The notes: generated by a model from the letters alone, not told the origin. 12,802 nucleotides of DNA from JBOFDK01 sp051650305 (GCA_051650305.1 JBOFIT010000032.1:1-12802); one strand, 5' to 3'. Positions 1-6,530 are shown, numbered from the stretch's first letter. Made by a program: numbers and translations.

Positions 1-1
1 T

Positions 2-36
2 TGGACATGGTATGATAAAGTAGACACAAAGTTAAG
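2..36 (+). repeat. IS left inverted repeat (IRL)
   Basis: The inner 20 bases (17-36) are identical to the reverse complement of the right end. The outer 15 bases match only in part (TGGA at the tip, GG and AG inside). The repeat holds a -10-like TATGAT at 11-16 with no matching -35 box inside the visible element. Confidence 0.85.
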
Positions 37-62
37 ATAAAATAGTGAAAGGTGGTCTACTT

Positions 63-353
63 ATGAGAAGAAGTTATGATAAACATTTTAAAATTGCTGC
101 AGTAAAATTAGTTCTCGAAGATGAGATGTCTGTTTCTGATGCAGCTAAAGAATTATCTATTCATTACAATTCTTTGTATCGTTGGATAAGTGAATATGAA
201 GAACACGGAGAAAGTGCGTTCCCTGGACATGGGACCGCACTTTATTCATACCAGTATGAAATTAAGAAGCTAAAACAACAGAATCTAGAACTTCAGAAAG
301 AACTTGATCTATTAAAAAAATACCAGGCCTTCTTGAAGCAAAGGAACAAGTAA
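63..353 (+). CDS. IS3-family transposase OrfA (helix-turn-helix protein)
   Basis: This is the small upstream frame of the insertion sequence, 96 residues. The start at 63 is preferred because AAAGGTGG (48-55) sits 7 bases upstream; a GTG at 45 is in frame but lies before that ribosome binding site. Residues about 1-50 form a helix-turn-helix of the HTH_Tnp_1 type (SVSDAAKELSIHYNSLYRWI) that would bind the terminal repeats. Residues about 66-90 are a leucine-zipper-like coiled coil (KKLKQQNLELQKELDLLKK), the dimerisation region known in IS3-family OrfA. Near its end the frame crosses a run of seven A (314-320), where ribosomes can slip by -1 to make the OrfAB transposase. OrfA alone is generally a regulator of transposition in this family. 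Confidence 0.92.
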   Translation: MRRSYDKHFKIAAVKLVLEDEMSVSDAAKELSIHYNSLYRWISEYEEHGESAFPGHGTALYSYQYEIKKLKQQNLELQKELDLLKKYQAFLKQRNK

Positions 354-405
354 GATTTCAATATCTGAAAGAAAATCAAGGAAAATACAATATCAAGAAG
401 GCTTG
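314..405 (+). promoter_or_regulatory. Programmed -1 frameshift signal between orfA and orfB
   Basis: The slippery heptamer A-AAA-AAA lies at 314-320 in exactly the OrfA phase needed for tandem slippage (codons 315-317 and 318-320 both AAA). Downstream, 324-336 can pair with 393-405 in a 13-bp stem with one G-U pair. The GC-rich core GCCTTCTTGA (327-336) pairs perfectly with TCAAGAAGGC (393-402) across a loop of 56 bases, and that core begins 6 bases after the heptamer. A downstream stem at this distance is the known stimulator layout in IS3-family frameshifting. The fold was read by eye and not calculated. Confidence 0.75.
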
Positions 406-1207
406 TAAAACACTAGATGTATCAAGAGCTGGTTACTATAAATACTTACATCATAAACCATCTAAACGTGATATTGAAAATGAAGTATTAAAAGAAGAGA
501 TTAATCAAGTTTTTGAAGATCACAAAGGTCGTTATGGTTCAATTAGAATATCTAAGGTATTAAGTATGAAAGGAATTCATGTAAATCGTAAACGAGTTGC
601 AAGACTTATGCGAGAATTAAATCTATATCCTAAAGGAACACGTTATAGATATAAAAATTATAATAAAAAATCTAGTGCGATAGAAAGACCAAATTTATTA
701 AATCAGATATTCTATACAGATAAGAAAAATAAAATATGGGTTGGAGATATTACTTATATTCCAACACGAAAAGGAACCTTGTATTTGGCTGTTTTTCTTG
801 ATATTTATTCTAGAAAAGTTGTAGGATGGTCTATGGATAGAAAAATGAAGGATACTTTAGTTCAAGATGCTTTTATGCAGGCTTATGGTAAAGAGCATCC
901 AGATGTTGGGCTAATAGTTCACACAGACCAAGGTTCACAATTTACAAGCGGAAACTTCAGATCTTTACTATCTAAATACCAAGCAATTCAGAGTAATAGT
1001 CGAAAAGGAAATCCTTATGATAATGCTGTTATGGAATCTTTCTATAGGACAATAAAAAGAGAGCTTATTCAGGACTCAAAATACGAAAATCCTGAACAAG
1101 CTCAAAAGGATATATTTAAATATATTGAAATGTATTATAACACAAAGCGAATTCATTCTGCTCTTGGGTATATTTCACCTGCACAATTTGAGAAATTAAA
1201 TTCATAA
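320..1207 (+). CDS. IS3-family transposase OrfB, DDE integrase part of the OrfAB fusion
   Basis: This frame is -1 relative to OrfA and is open from 308 to the stop at 1205-1207. The first ATG is at 566, but coding similarity clearly begins earlier (for example KACKTLDVSRAGYYKYLHHK and FEDHKGRYGSIRIS, an HTH_21-like region), so 566 is not the real start. Slippage on A-AAA-AAA at 314-320 joins 86 OrfA codons to 295 OrfB codons, giving a fused transposase of 381 residues. The retroviral-type integrase core has all three catalytic acids: D in WVGDITYI (746-748), D in VHTDQGSQ and E in DNAVMESFYRTIKREL. Their spacing is D-59-D-35-E, as expected for IS3 enzymes. An ATT at 311 could in principle start a separate OrfB, as reported for IS911, but no clear ribosome binding site supports it here. 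Confidence 0.9.
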   Translation: MPGLLEAKEQVRFQYLKENQGKYNIKKACKTLDVSRAGYYKYLHHKPSKRDIENEVLKEEINQVFEDHKGRYGSIRISKVLSMKGIHVNRKRVARLMRELNLYPKGTRYRYKNYNKKSSAIERPNLLNQIFYTDKKNKIWVGDITYIPTRKGTLYLAVFLDIYSRKVVGWSMDRKMKDTLVQDAFMQAYGKEHPDVGLIVHTDQGSQFTSGNFRSLLSKYQAIQSNSRKGNPYDNAVMESFYRTIKRELIQDSKYENPEQAQKDIFKYIEMYYNTKRIHSALGYISPAQFEKLNS

Positions 1208-1213
1208 AATCAA

Positions 1214-1248
1214 CTTAACTTTGTGTCTACTTTTTCTTGACAACTCCA
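1214..1248 (-). repeat. IS right inverted repeat (IRR)
   Basis: This is the reverse complement of the left end, perfect over 1214-1233 and degenerate outside it, ending in CTCCA. On the plus strand it contains a consensus -35 hexamer TTGACA at 1237-1242 that points out of the element. Confidence 0.85.
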
Positions 1249-1252
1249 CAGT

Positions 1253-1305
1253 TTTATTATTTAAACTGTCTACCTTAAGGGGAGCATATCATCTTCAAGA
1301 CTCCA
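1253..1305 (+). repeat. Possible solo end of a second IS150-like element
   Basis: Immediately right of the insertion sequence, TTTAAACTGTCTACC (1260-1274) followed by ...AAGACTCCA (ending 1305) resembles the intact right end, which has TTTGTGTCTAC followed by ...ACAACTCCA. Both share TGTCTAC and the terminal CTCCA, at different spacing. No transposase fragment accompanies it. It could be a degenerate end left by an earlier insertion, or chance similarity in AT-rich DNA. Confidence 0.3.
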
Positions 1306-1319
1306 TGTGACTTTTTATT

Positions 1320-1688
1320 TTATAGTAGTGGTAACCACTGATAGCACACTAAGATCCAGTACACACAAAAAGCGCCTACAATGCTCCATACGAGCACTTC
1401 TCTATCCTTAATGAATCGCTGCATACATGCTGTGATGAGAAGCCCCATCACCCCATCCATTACTACTGCTAACGGTACATAAATCCACTCTGTCGTTACC
1501 AGTCCACCCATCGCCTTGATGATAGGGTCATAAATAATGGCTACTGGCATCGCATGAATGATGTCATAGATATGAGCCATATCCAGGCATAGTATCCATA
1601 GTGCATTCGCTACGAATGATAAAACTATAAAGATAAGCCCTCCCATTAAGATAGGGTGTTTGTCCTTCATATTTTTTATTGTTTCCAT
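1320..1688 (-). CDS. Small multi-pass membrane protein, last gene of the ECF sigma operon
   Basis: A 122-residue hydrophobic protein of no family I can name. Likely membrane segments are at about residues 15-36, 43-60, 67-90 and 97-118, with a short charged N-terminus (METIKNMKDKH) and the charged loop RFIKDRE before the last segment. The start is supported by AGGAGG 6 bases upstream. The gap to the stop of the anti-sigma gene is only 9 bases, so the two are surely co-transcribed. The gene order sigma factor, anti-sigma factor, small membrane protein recalls Bacillus subtilis sigM-yhdL-yhdK, where YhdK helps YhdL hold SigM inactive. A similar accessory role is an inference from position and topology, not from clear sequence similarity. 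Confidence 0.8.
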   Translation of the reverse strand: METIKNMKDKHPILMGGLIFIVLSFVANALWILCLDMAHIYDIIHAMPVAIIYDPIIKAMGGLVTTEWIYVPLAVVMDGVMGLLITACMQRFIKDREVLVWSIVGAFCVYWILVCYQWLPLL

Positions 1689-1697
1689 GGTATCCTC

Positions 1698-2615
1698 CTA
1701 ATATCTCTCTGCAATCGTTCCAAAAGTCGCAGCCTTTATGAAAGGCTTTCCTTCTAGCTGTTGTAGTACTTCTGTACTTCCTGTCACCACTACACCAAGC
1801 ACCCTTAAGCCTTCTTGTTCTATACGTGTCTGCATACTTTCATAAAGCTCTCGATCCTTCTTGCTACTTCTAATAGCCATCTCTAAATCATTCATGAAGT
1901 TATCTACTGGTTCTTCTACTTCTTTCCCATTAGGCTCTAAGTAGTGTATACCTACTACCTCATCTTCCGTCCAAGGTGTCATCTCACTGTCTTTATACGC
2001 TTCTTGTAAAAATGCCTCATCATACGTATCGATCCAGCTCCACTGAAGGTTTACTCCCTCTGGCATCAAGGCTTCTATTTCCTGAATGGTATACCCTTTA
2101 TCAAAAGAAATTCCTAGTTCAACCACTTTGTCTCCATTTACTTCTTTAAGTTTTGATAAGTCATTACTATAGGTTCCATACCCTAGTTCTGGGTGATAAA
2201 ATCTCATGATACGCTGACCATTCACCCCATACACCTCACCTTGGTTGTTAGTGATTGTATTCTCATGCCACTTACGTCCTTTTGGTATACGCACTTCCCC
2301 TACAGGTACCACAACACCATCTACTATCTTATATTGCACCGTTCTGGCCCAACGCTCTGTAAGACCTACGAATTTCTCCCATTGCCCCAGCTGTACATTG
2401 GCTCCGTAGATTTGATGATACATATGCACCTCTTTCACTTCTTTATTAAGTGTATAAGGCGTTACCTGCATTTTCAAAGCAATGCCCAGCGCTACTACAC
2501 CTACTGCCACAGCTGTACTCGTGAGAGTCATACGTAGCCTACTTTTAGACTTTGCTTTCTTCAAAAGCGTATCTTCCTTGCCTTCCATTGTAAAATCAAA
2601 CATTTTTTCGTCCAT
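1698..2615 (-). CDS. Membrane-anchored anti-sigma factor (Sigma_reg_N/Sigma_reg_C type)
   Basis: A 305-residue protein with a short cytoplasmic N-terminus (residues 1-28, FDFTMEGKEDTLLKKAKSKSRLR), one membrane segment at about 29-48 (LTSTAVAVGVVALGIALKM), and a long extracytoplasmic part of about 255 residues. This layout and the N-terminal sequence resemble the sigma-factor-regulator families typified by YhdL of B. subtilis. The inside tail would bind the cognate ECF sigma factor and the outside domain would sense or transmit an envelope signal. Its ATG directly follows the TAA of the sigma gene, and its GGGAGG ribosome binding site lies within the end of that gene, which implies translational coupling and matched amounts. 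The family call rests on overall pattern and context; the signal sensed is unknown. Confidence 0.78.
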   Translation of the reverse strand: MDEKMFDFTMEGKEDTLLKKAKSKSRLRMTLTSTAVAVGVVALGIALKMQVTPYTLNKEVKEVHMYHQIYGANVQLGQWEKFVGLTERWARTVQYKIVDGVVVPVGEVRIPKGRKWHENTITNNQGEVYGVNGQRIMRFYHPELGYGTYSNDLSKLKEVNGDKVVELGISFDKGYTIQEIEALMPEGVNLQWSWIDTYDEAFLQEAYKDSEMTPWTEDEVVGIHYLEPNGKEVEEPVDNFMNDLEMAIRSSKKDRELYESMQTRIEQEGLRVLGVVVTGSTEVLQQLEGKPFIKAATFGTIAERY

Positions 2616-3116
2616 TTATCTTTCCTCCCATTGTTTCTTAAACTGCTGTCTTGCTCGGTAGATATACGTTTTTACTTTTTCTTCTTTCATATCTACCATC
2701 TCACCTATTTGCTTATAAGATAAGTCCATCTCATATTTCATAAGAAGTAAATTTGTATACAGCGGGGTGAGTTGCTTTAAGCATACCCTCACCTGCTTCC
2801 CTACTTCCTCTTTTATAAGCCCTTCATCACTTCTATCTTCTTCTATGAATTTCTCCATAAAATGCTCAGCTTCTATGTCTACTGAAGGATGCTTTTTCTT
2901 TCTTCTACATAAATCGTAGTAGCGGTTAATGGCTACCTTAAAAAGCCATGCAGTGACATTCGCTGCTTCTAGATGCACCATATAAGTCATTGCTTTTATA
3001 AATGTTTCTTGTACAATGTCTTCTGCATCCTCCTCCTGACACCCATTCTTCATCAAATATTTCTTAATGATAGGCCCTTTCTCAAGATACATAGACGTAA
3101 AAAATACTTGTTCCAT
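2616..3116 (-). CDS. ECF-type RNA polymerase sigma factor
   Basis: At 166 residues it has the usual ECF length and two-domain form. Region 2 covers about residues 10-77 and includes the -10 recognition helix motif EDIVQETFIKA and the WLFKVAINRYYDLCRRKKK segment. Region 4 covers about 112-162, with LTPLYTNLLLMKYEMDLSYKQIGEMV and the -35 recognition helix MKEEKVKTYIYRARQQFKK. There is no region 1.1 or 3. It would direct RNA polymerase to a small stress regulon when released from the anti-sigma factor encoded directly downstream. The start follows AAGGAC at a spacing of about 7 bases. Its upstream region shows a housekeeping-type promoter and no convincing ECF-type promoter, so autoregulation is not evident. 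The exact ECF subgroup cannot be told by eye. Confidence 0.92.
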   Translation of the reverse strand: MEQVFFTSMYLEKGPIIKKYLMKNGCQEEDAEDIVQETFIKAMTYMVHLEAANVTAWLFKVAINRYYDLCRRKKKHPSVDIEAEHFMEKFIEEDRSDEGLIKEEVGKQVRVCLKQLTPLYTNLLLMKYEMDLSYKQIGEMVDMKEEKVKTYIYRARQQFKKQWEER

Positions 3117-3158
3117 ATTTCTGTCCTTTTCTTGTTTTATACTTATATAACGTATTGC

Positions 3159-3187
3159 ATCATAAGATGTATACAGTTCACTGCCAA
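3159..3187 (-). promoter_or_regulatory. Sigma-A-like promoter of the ECF sigma operon
   Basis: On the minus strand TTGGCA (3182-3187) and TATGAT (3159-3164) are separated by exactly 17 bases, each five of six to consensus. Transcription would begin near 3152, about 35 bases before the start codon. A small palindrome TGTATACA (3168-3175) sits inside the spacer and might be a binding site. Confidence 0.7.
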
Positions 3188-3218
3188 AAATTTATTCATA
3201 GCACATCCCCTACTTTTC

Positions 3219-3227
3219 TGTTAAGAT
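3219..3227 (+). promoter_or_regulatory. Possible extended -10 promoter of the MATE gene
   Basis: TG at 3219-3220 followed after one base by TAAGAT (3222-3227) has the form of an extended -10 element 38 bases before the start codon. I see no good -35 box at the right distance, so the call is weak. Confidence 0.3.
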
Positions 3228-3264
3228 TATGGCTATGCGTATTTTTTACATGAAAGGAGACCTT

Positions 3265-4623
3265 ATGAAAGATTTAACAACAGGTCATGAAGGCAAACAA
3301 ATTTTCTACTTCGCACTTCCTATGCTTATAGGTAGCTTATTTCAACAGCTTTATAATATCGCTGATAGTATCATCGTAGGCCGCTTTGTTGGTACAGATG
3401 CTATGGCAGCTGTATCTGGCGCTAGCCCTATTATGTTTTTACTTACTTCCCTTCTGATGGGAATCACACTAGGCTTCTCTATTTTAGTTTCTCAATATTA
3501 TGGTTCGAAAGACATGCGTCATGTCAAGGCAAGCTTAGATACATCTTGTCTCTTTATCTTTGGGGGTTCTATTCTCATTACAATAGTAGGAGTTCTTTTT
3601 AGTGGTACACTCCTAAGACTGATGAATACACCTGAACACATTTTAGAGTCTGCTACAAACTACCTTATTATTATCTTTATCGGTACCTTCTTCTCTGCAG
3701 GTTATAACGGTATTAGTGCCATTCTAAGAGGACTTGGGGATTCCAAGAACCCTTTAATCTTTCTTATCATCGCCACACTCCTCAATATCGTTTTAGATGT
3801 TGTGTTCGTTATCGGTTTAGGGATGGGTGTTGAAGGGGTCGCTTTAGCAACGATTTTAGCTCAAGGGGTTGCATTTATTTTCAGTGTCGTTTACCTCAAT
3901 CGTAAACACGCTATCCTAAAGATTAATATAAAAAAACTAGTTTATGACCATGAGATTTTCATTAAGGGTCTAAAGCTTGGTATTCCTAGCGCTATTCAGC
4001 AAGTACTTTTCTCACTTGGCAATATCGCTCTTCAATCTTTAGTAAATAGCTACGGTACCTATGCTATGGCAGCCTTTGGTGCTGGTATGAAGATAGAGAG
4101 TCTCATCTCCATACCTATTATGAATTTAGGGGCAGCAGTCTCTACTTTTGTAGCCCAAAATATGGGTGCTGGTAAGCTAGACCGTATCAAAAAAGGTGTA
4201 AGCGCCTCAGTTAAGATGGCTATTGTCCTTTCTGTCGTTGTAGCTGGCCTTTTCCTGACAAGTGCCGAATGGCTCATTAGCCTCTTCAATACACAACCTG
4301 AGGTTCTAAGCATCGGAGCAAGCTACCTACGTATCATCGGACCTGCCTTTATCGTCATCTCCACATCCTTTATGTGGACTAGTGCAGTAAGAGGTGCAGG
4401 GGCCTCTATGTTCGCCATGATAAGCTCCATCATCTCGCTCTGGATCGCTAGGGTACCTGCGTCCTACCTCTTATCTGAGTTCCTTGGGACAGATGGTATC
4501 TGGCTAGGTATCCCTATCGGTTGGATTGTCGGCTGGTTTGTGGTGCTAGCTTACTACAAGAAAGGTACATGGCAATCAAAAGGGATTGTTCACGCACCTA
4601 CATCTGAATCAATCGAAGCTTAG
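3265..4623 (+). CDS. MATE-family multidrug/cation efflux transporter
   Basis: An integral membrane protein of 452 residues, the usual length for MATE exporters, with about 12 predicted membrane helices in two similar halves. The first half opens with GKQIFYFALPMLIGSLFQQLYNIADSIIVGRFVG, and the second has GLKLGIPSAIQQVLFSLGNIALQSLVNSYG at about residues 236-265; both are characteristic MATE helix 1 and helix 7 sequences. Such proteins expel organic cations or other small molecules using a Na+ or H+ gradient; the substrate cannot be told. The start at 3265 is chosen because AAAGGAGA (3253-3260) is correctly spaced, although the frame is open back to 3229. The gene stands alone, divergent from the sigma operon and closed by a strong terminator. 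DNA-damage or drug inducibility is not shown by the sequence. Confidence 0.93.
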   Translation: MKDLTTGHEGKQIFYFALPMLIGSLFQQLYNIADSIIVGRFVGTDAMAAVSGASPIMFLLTSLLMGITLGFSILVSQYYGSKDMRHVKASLDTSCLFIFGGSILITIVGVLFSGTLLRLMNTPEHILESATNYLIIIFIGTFFSAGYNGISAILRGLGDSKNPLIFLIIATLLNIVLDVVFVIGLGMGVEGVALATILAQGVAFIFSVVYLNRKHAILKINIKKLVYDHEIFIKGLKLGIPSAIQQVLFSLGNIALQSLVNSYGTYAMAAFGAGMKIESLISIPIMNLGAAVSTFVAQNMGAGKLDRIKKGVSASVKMAIVLSVVVAGLFLTSAEWLISLFNTQPEVLSIGASYLRIIGPAFIVISTSFMWTSAVRGAGASMFAMISSIISLWIARVPASYLLSEFLGTDGIWLGIPIGWIVGWFVVLAYYKKGTWQSKGIVHAPTSESIEA

Positions 4624-4644
4624 TCACCTTTCATCCTATACAGA

Positions 4645-4687
4645 AACACCCCAGCAATCAAACTTGGTCTGCTGGGGTGTTCTTTTA
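4645..4687 (+). terminator. Rho-independent terminator after the MATE gene
   Basis: AACACCCCAGCA (4645-4656) and TGCTGGGGTGTT (4670-4681) form a perfect 12-bp stem with a 13-base loop, followed by CTTTTATTTTT. It lies 22 bases after the MATE stop codon and between two convergent genes. The minus-strand side lacks a good T run, so it should act mainly on plus-strand transcripts. Confidence 0.92.
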
Positions 4688-4695
4688 TTTTTCAT

Positions 4696-5571
4696 TTAAT
4701 TACCAGTCTTAACTTCGATATCTCCCATACCTGATGAAGCCTCGATTTTGTATTTTGCTCCATTGTTTTGGTTGATATTTTTCATAGACTCTCTACCATT
4801 CATATCAACCGTTCCCATACCTTTTTCTAAGTCATAATTATAGAATATTTCTGGCTTTGAGGTAATAATCTCTATATCGCCCATACCATTTGATACAATG
4901 ACATCCCCTTCAAAAGTCCCTTCTAGAAGAGCCTCTCCCATGCCAAGATTGACTACTGTATCATAACTTGTGACACCTTTTAAATCTACATCTCCCATGC
5001 CACTATTGACTTCGATTTCTTGTACTGTCATTTGCTTCACAAGCACTTCTCCCATGCCTGCATCAATACGTACTGTATCTGCCTCCATATCTCCTATCGT
5101 TACATCTCCCATATCTACTTCCAGCTTGATATCTCCTAGCAAGCTTTCTCTTGGTACTGTGATGGTCACTTTACCCTCCGTCTTTTTAATCGAACGATGT
5201 GGTGAATGTTTTTCTTGCACTACAGTAAGTTCATTGCCTACAACTTTATAGTTAATCTTTTCTGGTGACTGATAACGTAGTTGAATACCATACCCATCGC
5301 CTGCTTCTAATACAATATCTACGCTTCTTGTATCAATCGTTACTTTTTCAAATGCTTCTAGTGGAGCTTCTCCTTGTTCTGACTTTAACCCTATGTTCGT
5401 TACCATGAAATCATTGGTCGCCTCTGGTAAGAAGCTCCCTACTTGAAGCTCTCCATCGTGAAAACTAATGGATGTATTTGCCCCACATGCCAAAGCTCCC
5501 ATAGCCAATATAAGGCCTGAACCAAGTAAACATGCACCCGTAATAAGACCTGCCTTTATCCCTTTTTTCAT
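4696..5571 (-). CDS. DUF4097-family beta-repeat envelope protein
   Basis: A 291-residue protein with an N-terminal membrane or signal segment (residues about 5-28, ending in GALACG, a poor lipobox) and a predicted extracytoplasmic beta-rich body. From residue 150 onward a short motif G-M-G-[DE]-hydrophobic recurs seven times, with the Met at 154, 173, 192, 211, 230, 252 and 282. The first five copies are exactly 19 residues apart. This fits the DUF4097 / putative adhesin family, which is thought to form a beta-solenoid. Its start overlaps the stop of the DUF1700 gene by one base (TAATG), so it is the last gene of the padR operon. LiaX-like envelope-stress proteins carry related domains, but a molecular role cannot be assigned here. 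No terminator with a strong T run is seen on the minus strand after it. Confidence 0.87.
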   Translation of the reverse strand: MKKGIKAGLITGACLLGSGLILAMGALACGANTSISFHDGELQVGSFLPEATNDFMVTNIGLKSEQGEAPLEAFEKVTIDTRSVDIVLEAGDGYGIQLRYQSPEKINYKVVGNELTVVQEKHSPHRSIKKTEGKVTITVPRESLLGDIKLEVDMGDVTIGDMEADTVRIDAGMGEVLVKQMTVQEIEVNSGMGDVDLKGVTSYDTVVNLGMGEALLEGTFEGDVIVSNGMGDIEIITSKPEIFYNYDLEKGMGTVDMNGRESMKNINQNNGAKYKIEASSGMGDIEVKTGN

Positions 5572-6164
5572 TACGCTCTCCCCCTTCTTTGTAGACGATT
5601 TAAGCCGTCATTAATCCCTCTCACAACACTTGGCATACACTTAACCCATGCCACATAGATACCGATTGCTACTAAGATACCAAGACCTATAAAGCTAATG
5701 CCTACACCTAATGCAAAGATACCTGTGGCTGGATTTGTCGCAATGACTGCAAAGGATGCGAAGAAGGATACCACACCTGCAAAAACAAAACTTGCTACTA
5801 CTATAACACCAGTAAAAGCTAATACTACAAGTACGACAAGTAGCGCAAATACCACTGCTACTGCTGCTATCGCTAAAGGTAGTGCAATCGGTGCTGCAAA
5901 AATAGCAAGAATGATAAAAACAACTGCCCCTATACCTTTCTTTGGCGATTCTGGTCTTGCCACTGATTCTTTGACTGCAAAATCTGCAAGGATTTGTCTA
6001 GCTACCTGTGTAGGTGTTCCTAAGTTCTTAATGACTTCTGCTTCATTCTCTGGGCCTGCTTCATCAAAGTACTCTTCATAGTATCCCATAGCTTCCATGC
6101 GTTCTTGCTCTGGCATTCTAGAAAGTTTCTGTGCCAGTTCTTTCATATATTCCCTTCTATTCAT
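5571..6164 (-). CDS. DUF1700-family (HAAS) membrane protein
   Basis: A 197-residue protein. Residues 1-65 (MNRREYMKELAQKLSRMPEQERMEAMGYYEEYFDEAG in part, then EAEVIKNLGTPTQVARQILADF) are the signature of the DUF1700/HAAS helical domain. After a short linker the rest is very hydrophobic, with membrane segments at about residues 77-130 (two or more) and 136-172. It overlaps padR by 8 bases and shares one base with the DUF4097 start; AGGGAGG lies 8 bases before its ATG. In many Firmicutes this gene sits between padR and a DUF4097 gene, suggesting that the N-terminal domain works with the PadR protein or with the repeat protein at the membrane. The biochemical role is unknown. Confidence 0.9.
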   Translation of the reverse strand: MNRREYMKELAQKLSRMPEQERMEAMGYYEEYFDEAGPENEAEVIKNLGTPTQVARQILADFAVKESVARPESPKKGIGAVVFIILAIFAAPIALPLAIAAVAVVFALLVVLVVLAFTGVIVVASFVFAGVVSFFASFAVIATNPATGIFALGVGISFIGLGILVAIGIYVAWVKCMPSVVRGINDGLNRLQRRGRA

Positions 6165-6477
6165 CCTTATTTCCTCCCTTTAATACACTATCTACTCTCA
6201 TCTTATAATCTTCCCATTCATCACGGTAAAGCTCTAGCTTGTGAATCCCTGAATCTGTAATTTTATAATACCTGCGATTTCTCCCTTGGAAGGGTTCATC
6301 ATAAGTAACTAAGTCCCCATCTTTTTGTAGTCTTCTAAGCACAGGGTATAACGTCGATTCTGAAATATCCATCGCTCCTCGTACCTCTTGTGTTAATTTG
6401 TAGCCATAAGCATCTTCTCTGTCTAGTACTGAAAGTACACACGCATCAAGTAATGCGCCTCCTAGTTGAAAGGCCAT
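6157..6477 (-). CDS. PadR-family transcriptional regulator
   Basis: A 106-residue winged-helix repressor of the short PadR type (subfamily 2). Residues about 8-85 hold the characteristic pattern LLDACVLSVLDREDAYGYKLTQEV, then SESTLYPVLRRLQKDGDLV for the recognition helix and wing, and GRNRRYYKITDSG. The C-terminal helix (YRDEWEDYKMRVDSVL) would form the dimer. The start has GAGGAGG about 6 bases upstream. It is the first gene of a three-gene operon with DUF1700 and DUF4097 members. Two near-identical palindromes cover its own promoter, so it very probably represses its own operon. The inducing signal is not known; PadR relatives respond to phenolic acids, drugs or cell-envelope antibiotics. 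Confidence 0.93.
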   Translation of the reverse strand: MAFQLGGALLDACVLSVLDREDAYGYKLTQEVRGAMDISESTLYPVLRRLQKDGDLVTYDEPFQGRNRRYYKITDSGIHKLELYRDEWEDYKMRVDSVLKGGNKDE

Positions 6478-6509
6478 AGACGTCCTCCTCTTATTCTTAA
6501 TCAGTTATA

Positions 6510-6530
6510 ATATTATACGTCGTATAATAT
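6510..6530. promoter_or_regulatory. Operator 1 for the padR operon (21-bp perfect palindrome)
   Basis: ATATTATACG (6510-6519), a central T, then its exact reverse complement (6521-6530). It lies just downstream of the predicted transcription start, where a bound repressor would block elongation. Its centre at 6520 is 31 bases, about three helical turns, from the centre of operator 2. PadR as the ligand is inferred from position. Confidence 0.75.

Larger units (their letters stand above)
2..1248 (+). mobile_element. IS3-family (IS150-group) insertion sequence, apparently complete
   Basis: Two overlapping transposase frames lie between matching inverted ends. The left end has AAAGTAGACACAAAGTTAAG at 17-36, and the right end carries its exact reverse complement at 1214-1233. 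Outside this 20-bp core the ends match imperfectly and finish with TGGA (2-5) and TCCA (1245-1248), giving the 5'-TG...CA-3' termini usual for IS3 elements. The length of about 1.25 kb fits the family. The exact ends are uncertain by a base or two because the window begins at the left tip, so a target-site duplication cannot be checked. Both frames are open and the catalytic triad is intact, so the copy may be active. It lies just downstream of a convergent minus-strand operon and does not visibly interrupt a gene on its right side. Confidence 0.9.

Noticed and set aside
566..1207. OrfB starting at the first ATG, 566
   Set aside because: The same frame is open and clearly coding from 308-320 onward, with transposase-like sequence before 566. 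The frameshift model explains its expression better.
2193..2537. Plus-strand ORF of 114 codons inside the anti-sigma gene
   Set aside because: It is antisense to a well-supported gene in an operon and has no start signals or recognisable features.
4960..5110. Recurring CTCCCAT-type DNA motifs that might suggest a repeat array
   Set aside because: They encode the conserved GMG turns of the DUF4097 protein. The unequal sequence between them rules out a CRISPR or a DNA-level satellite.
5698..6081. Plus-strand ORF rich in Thr/Ala/Lys opposite the DUF1700 gene
   Set aside because: The composition is the mirror of the Ala/Val-rich membrane segments on the minus strand; it is a shadow frame.
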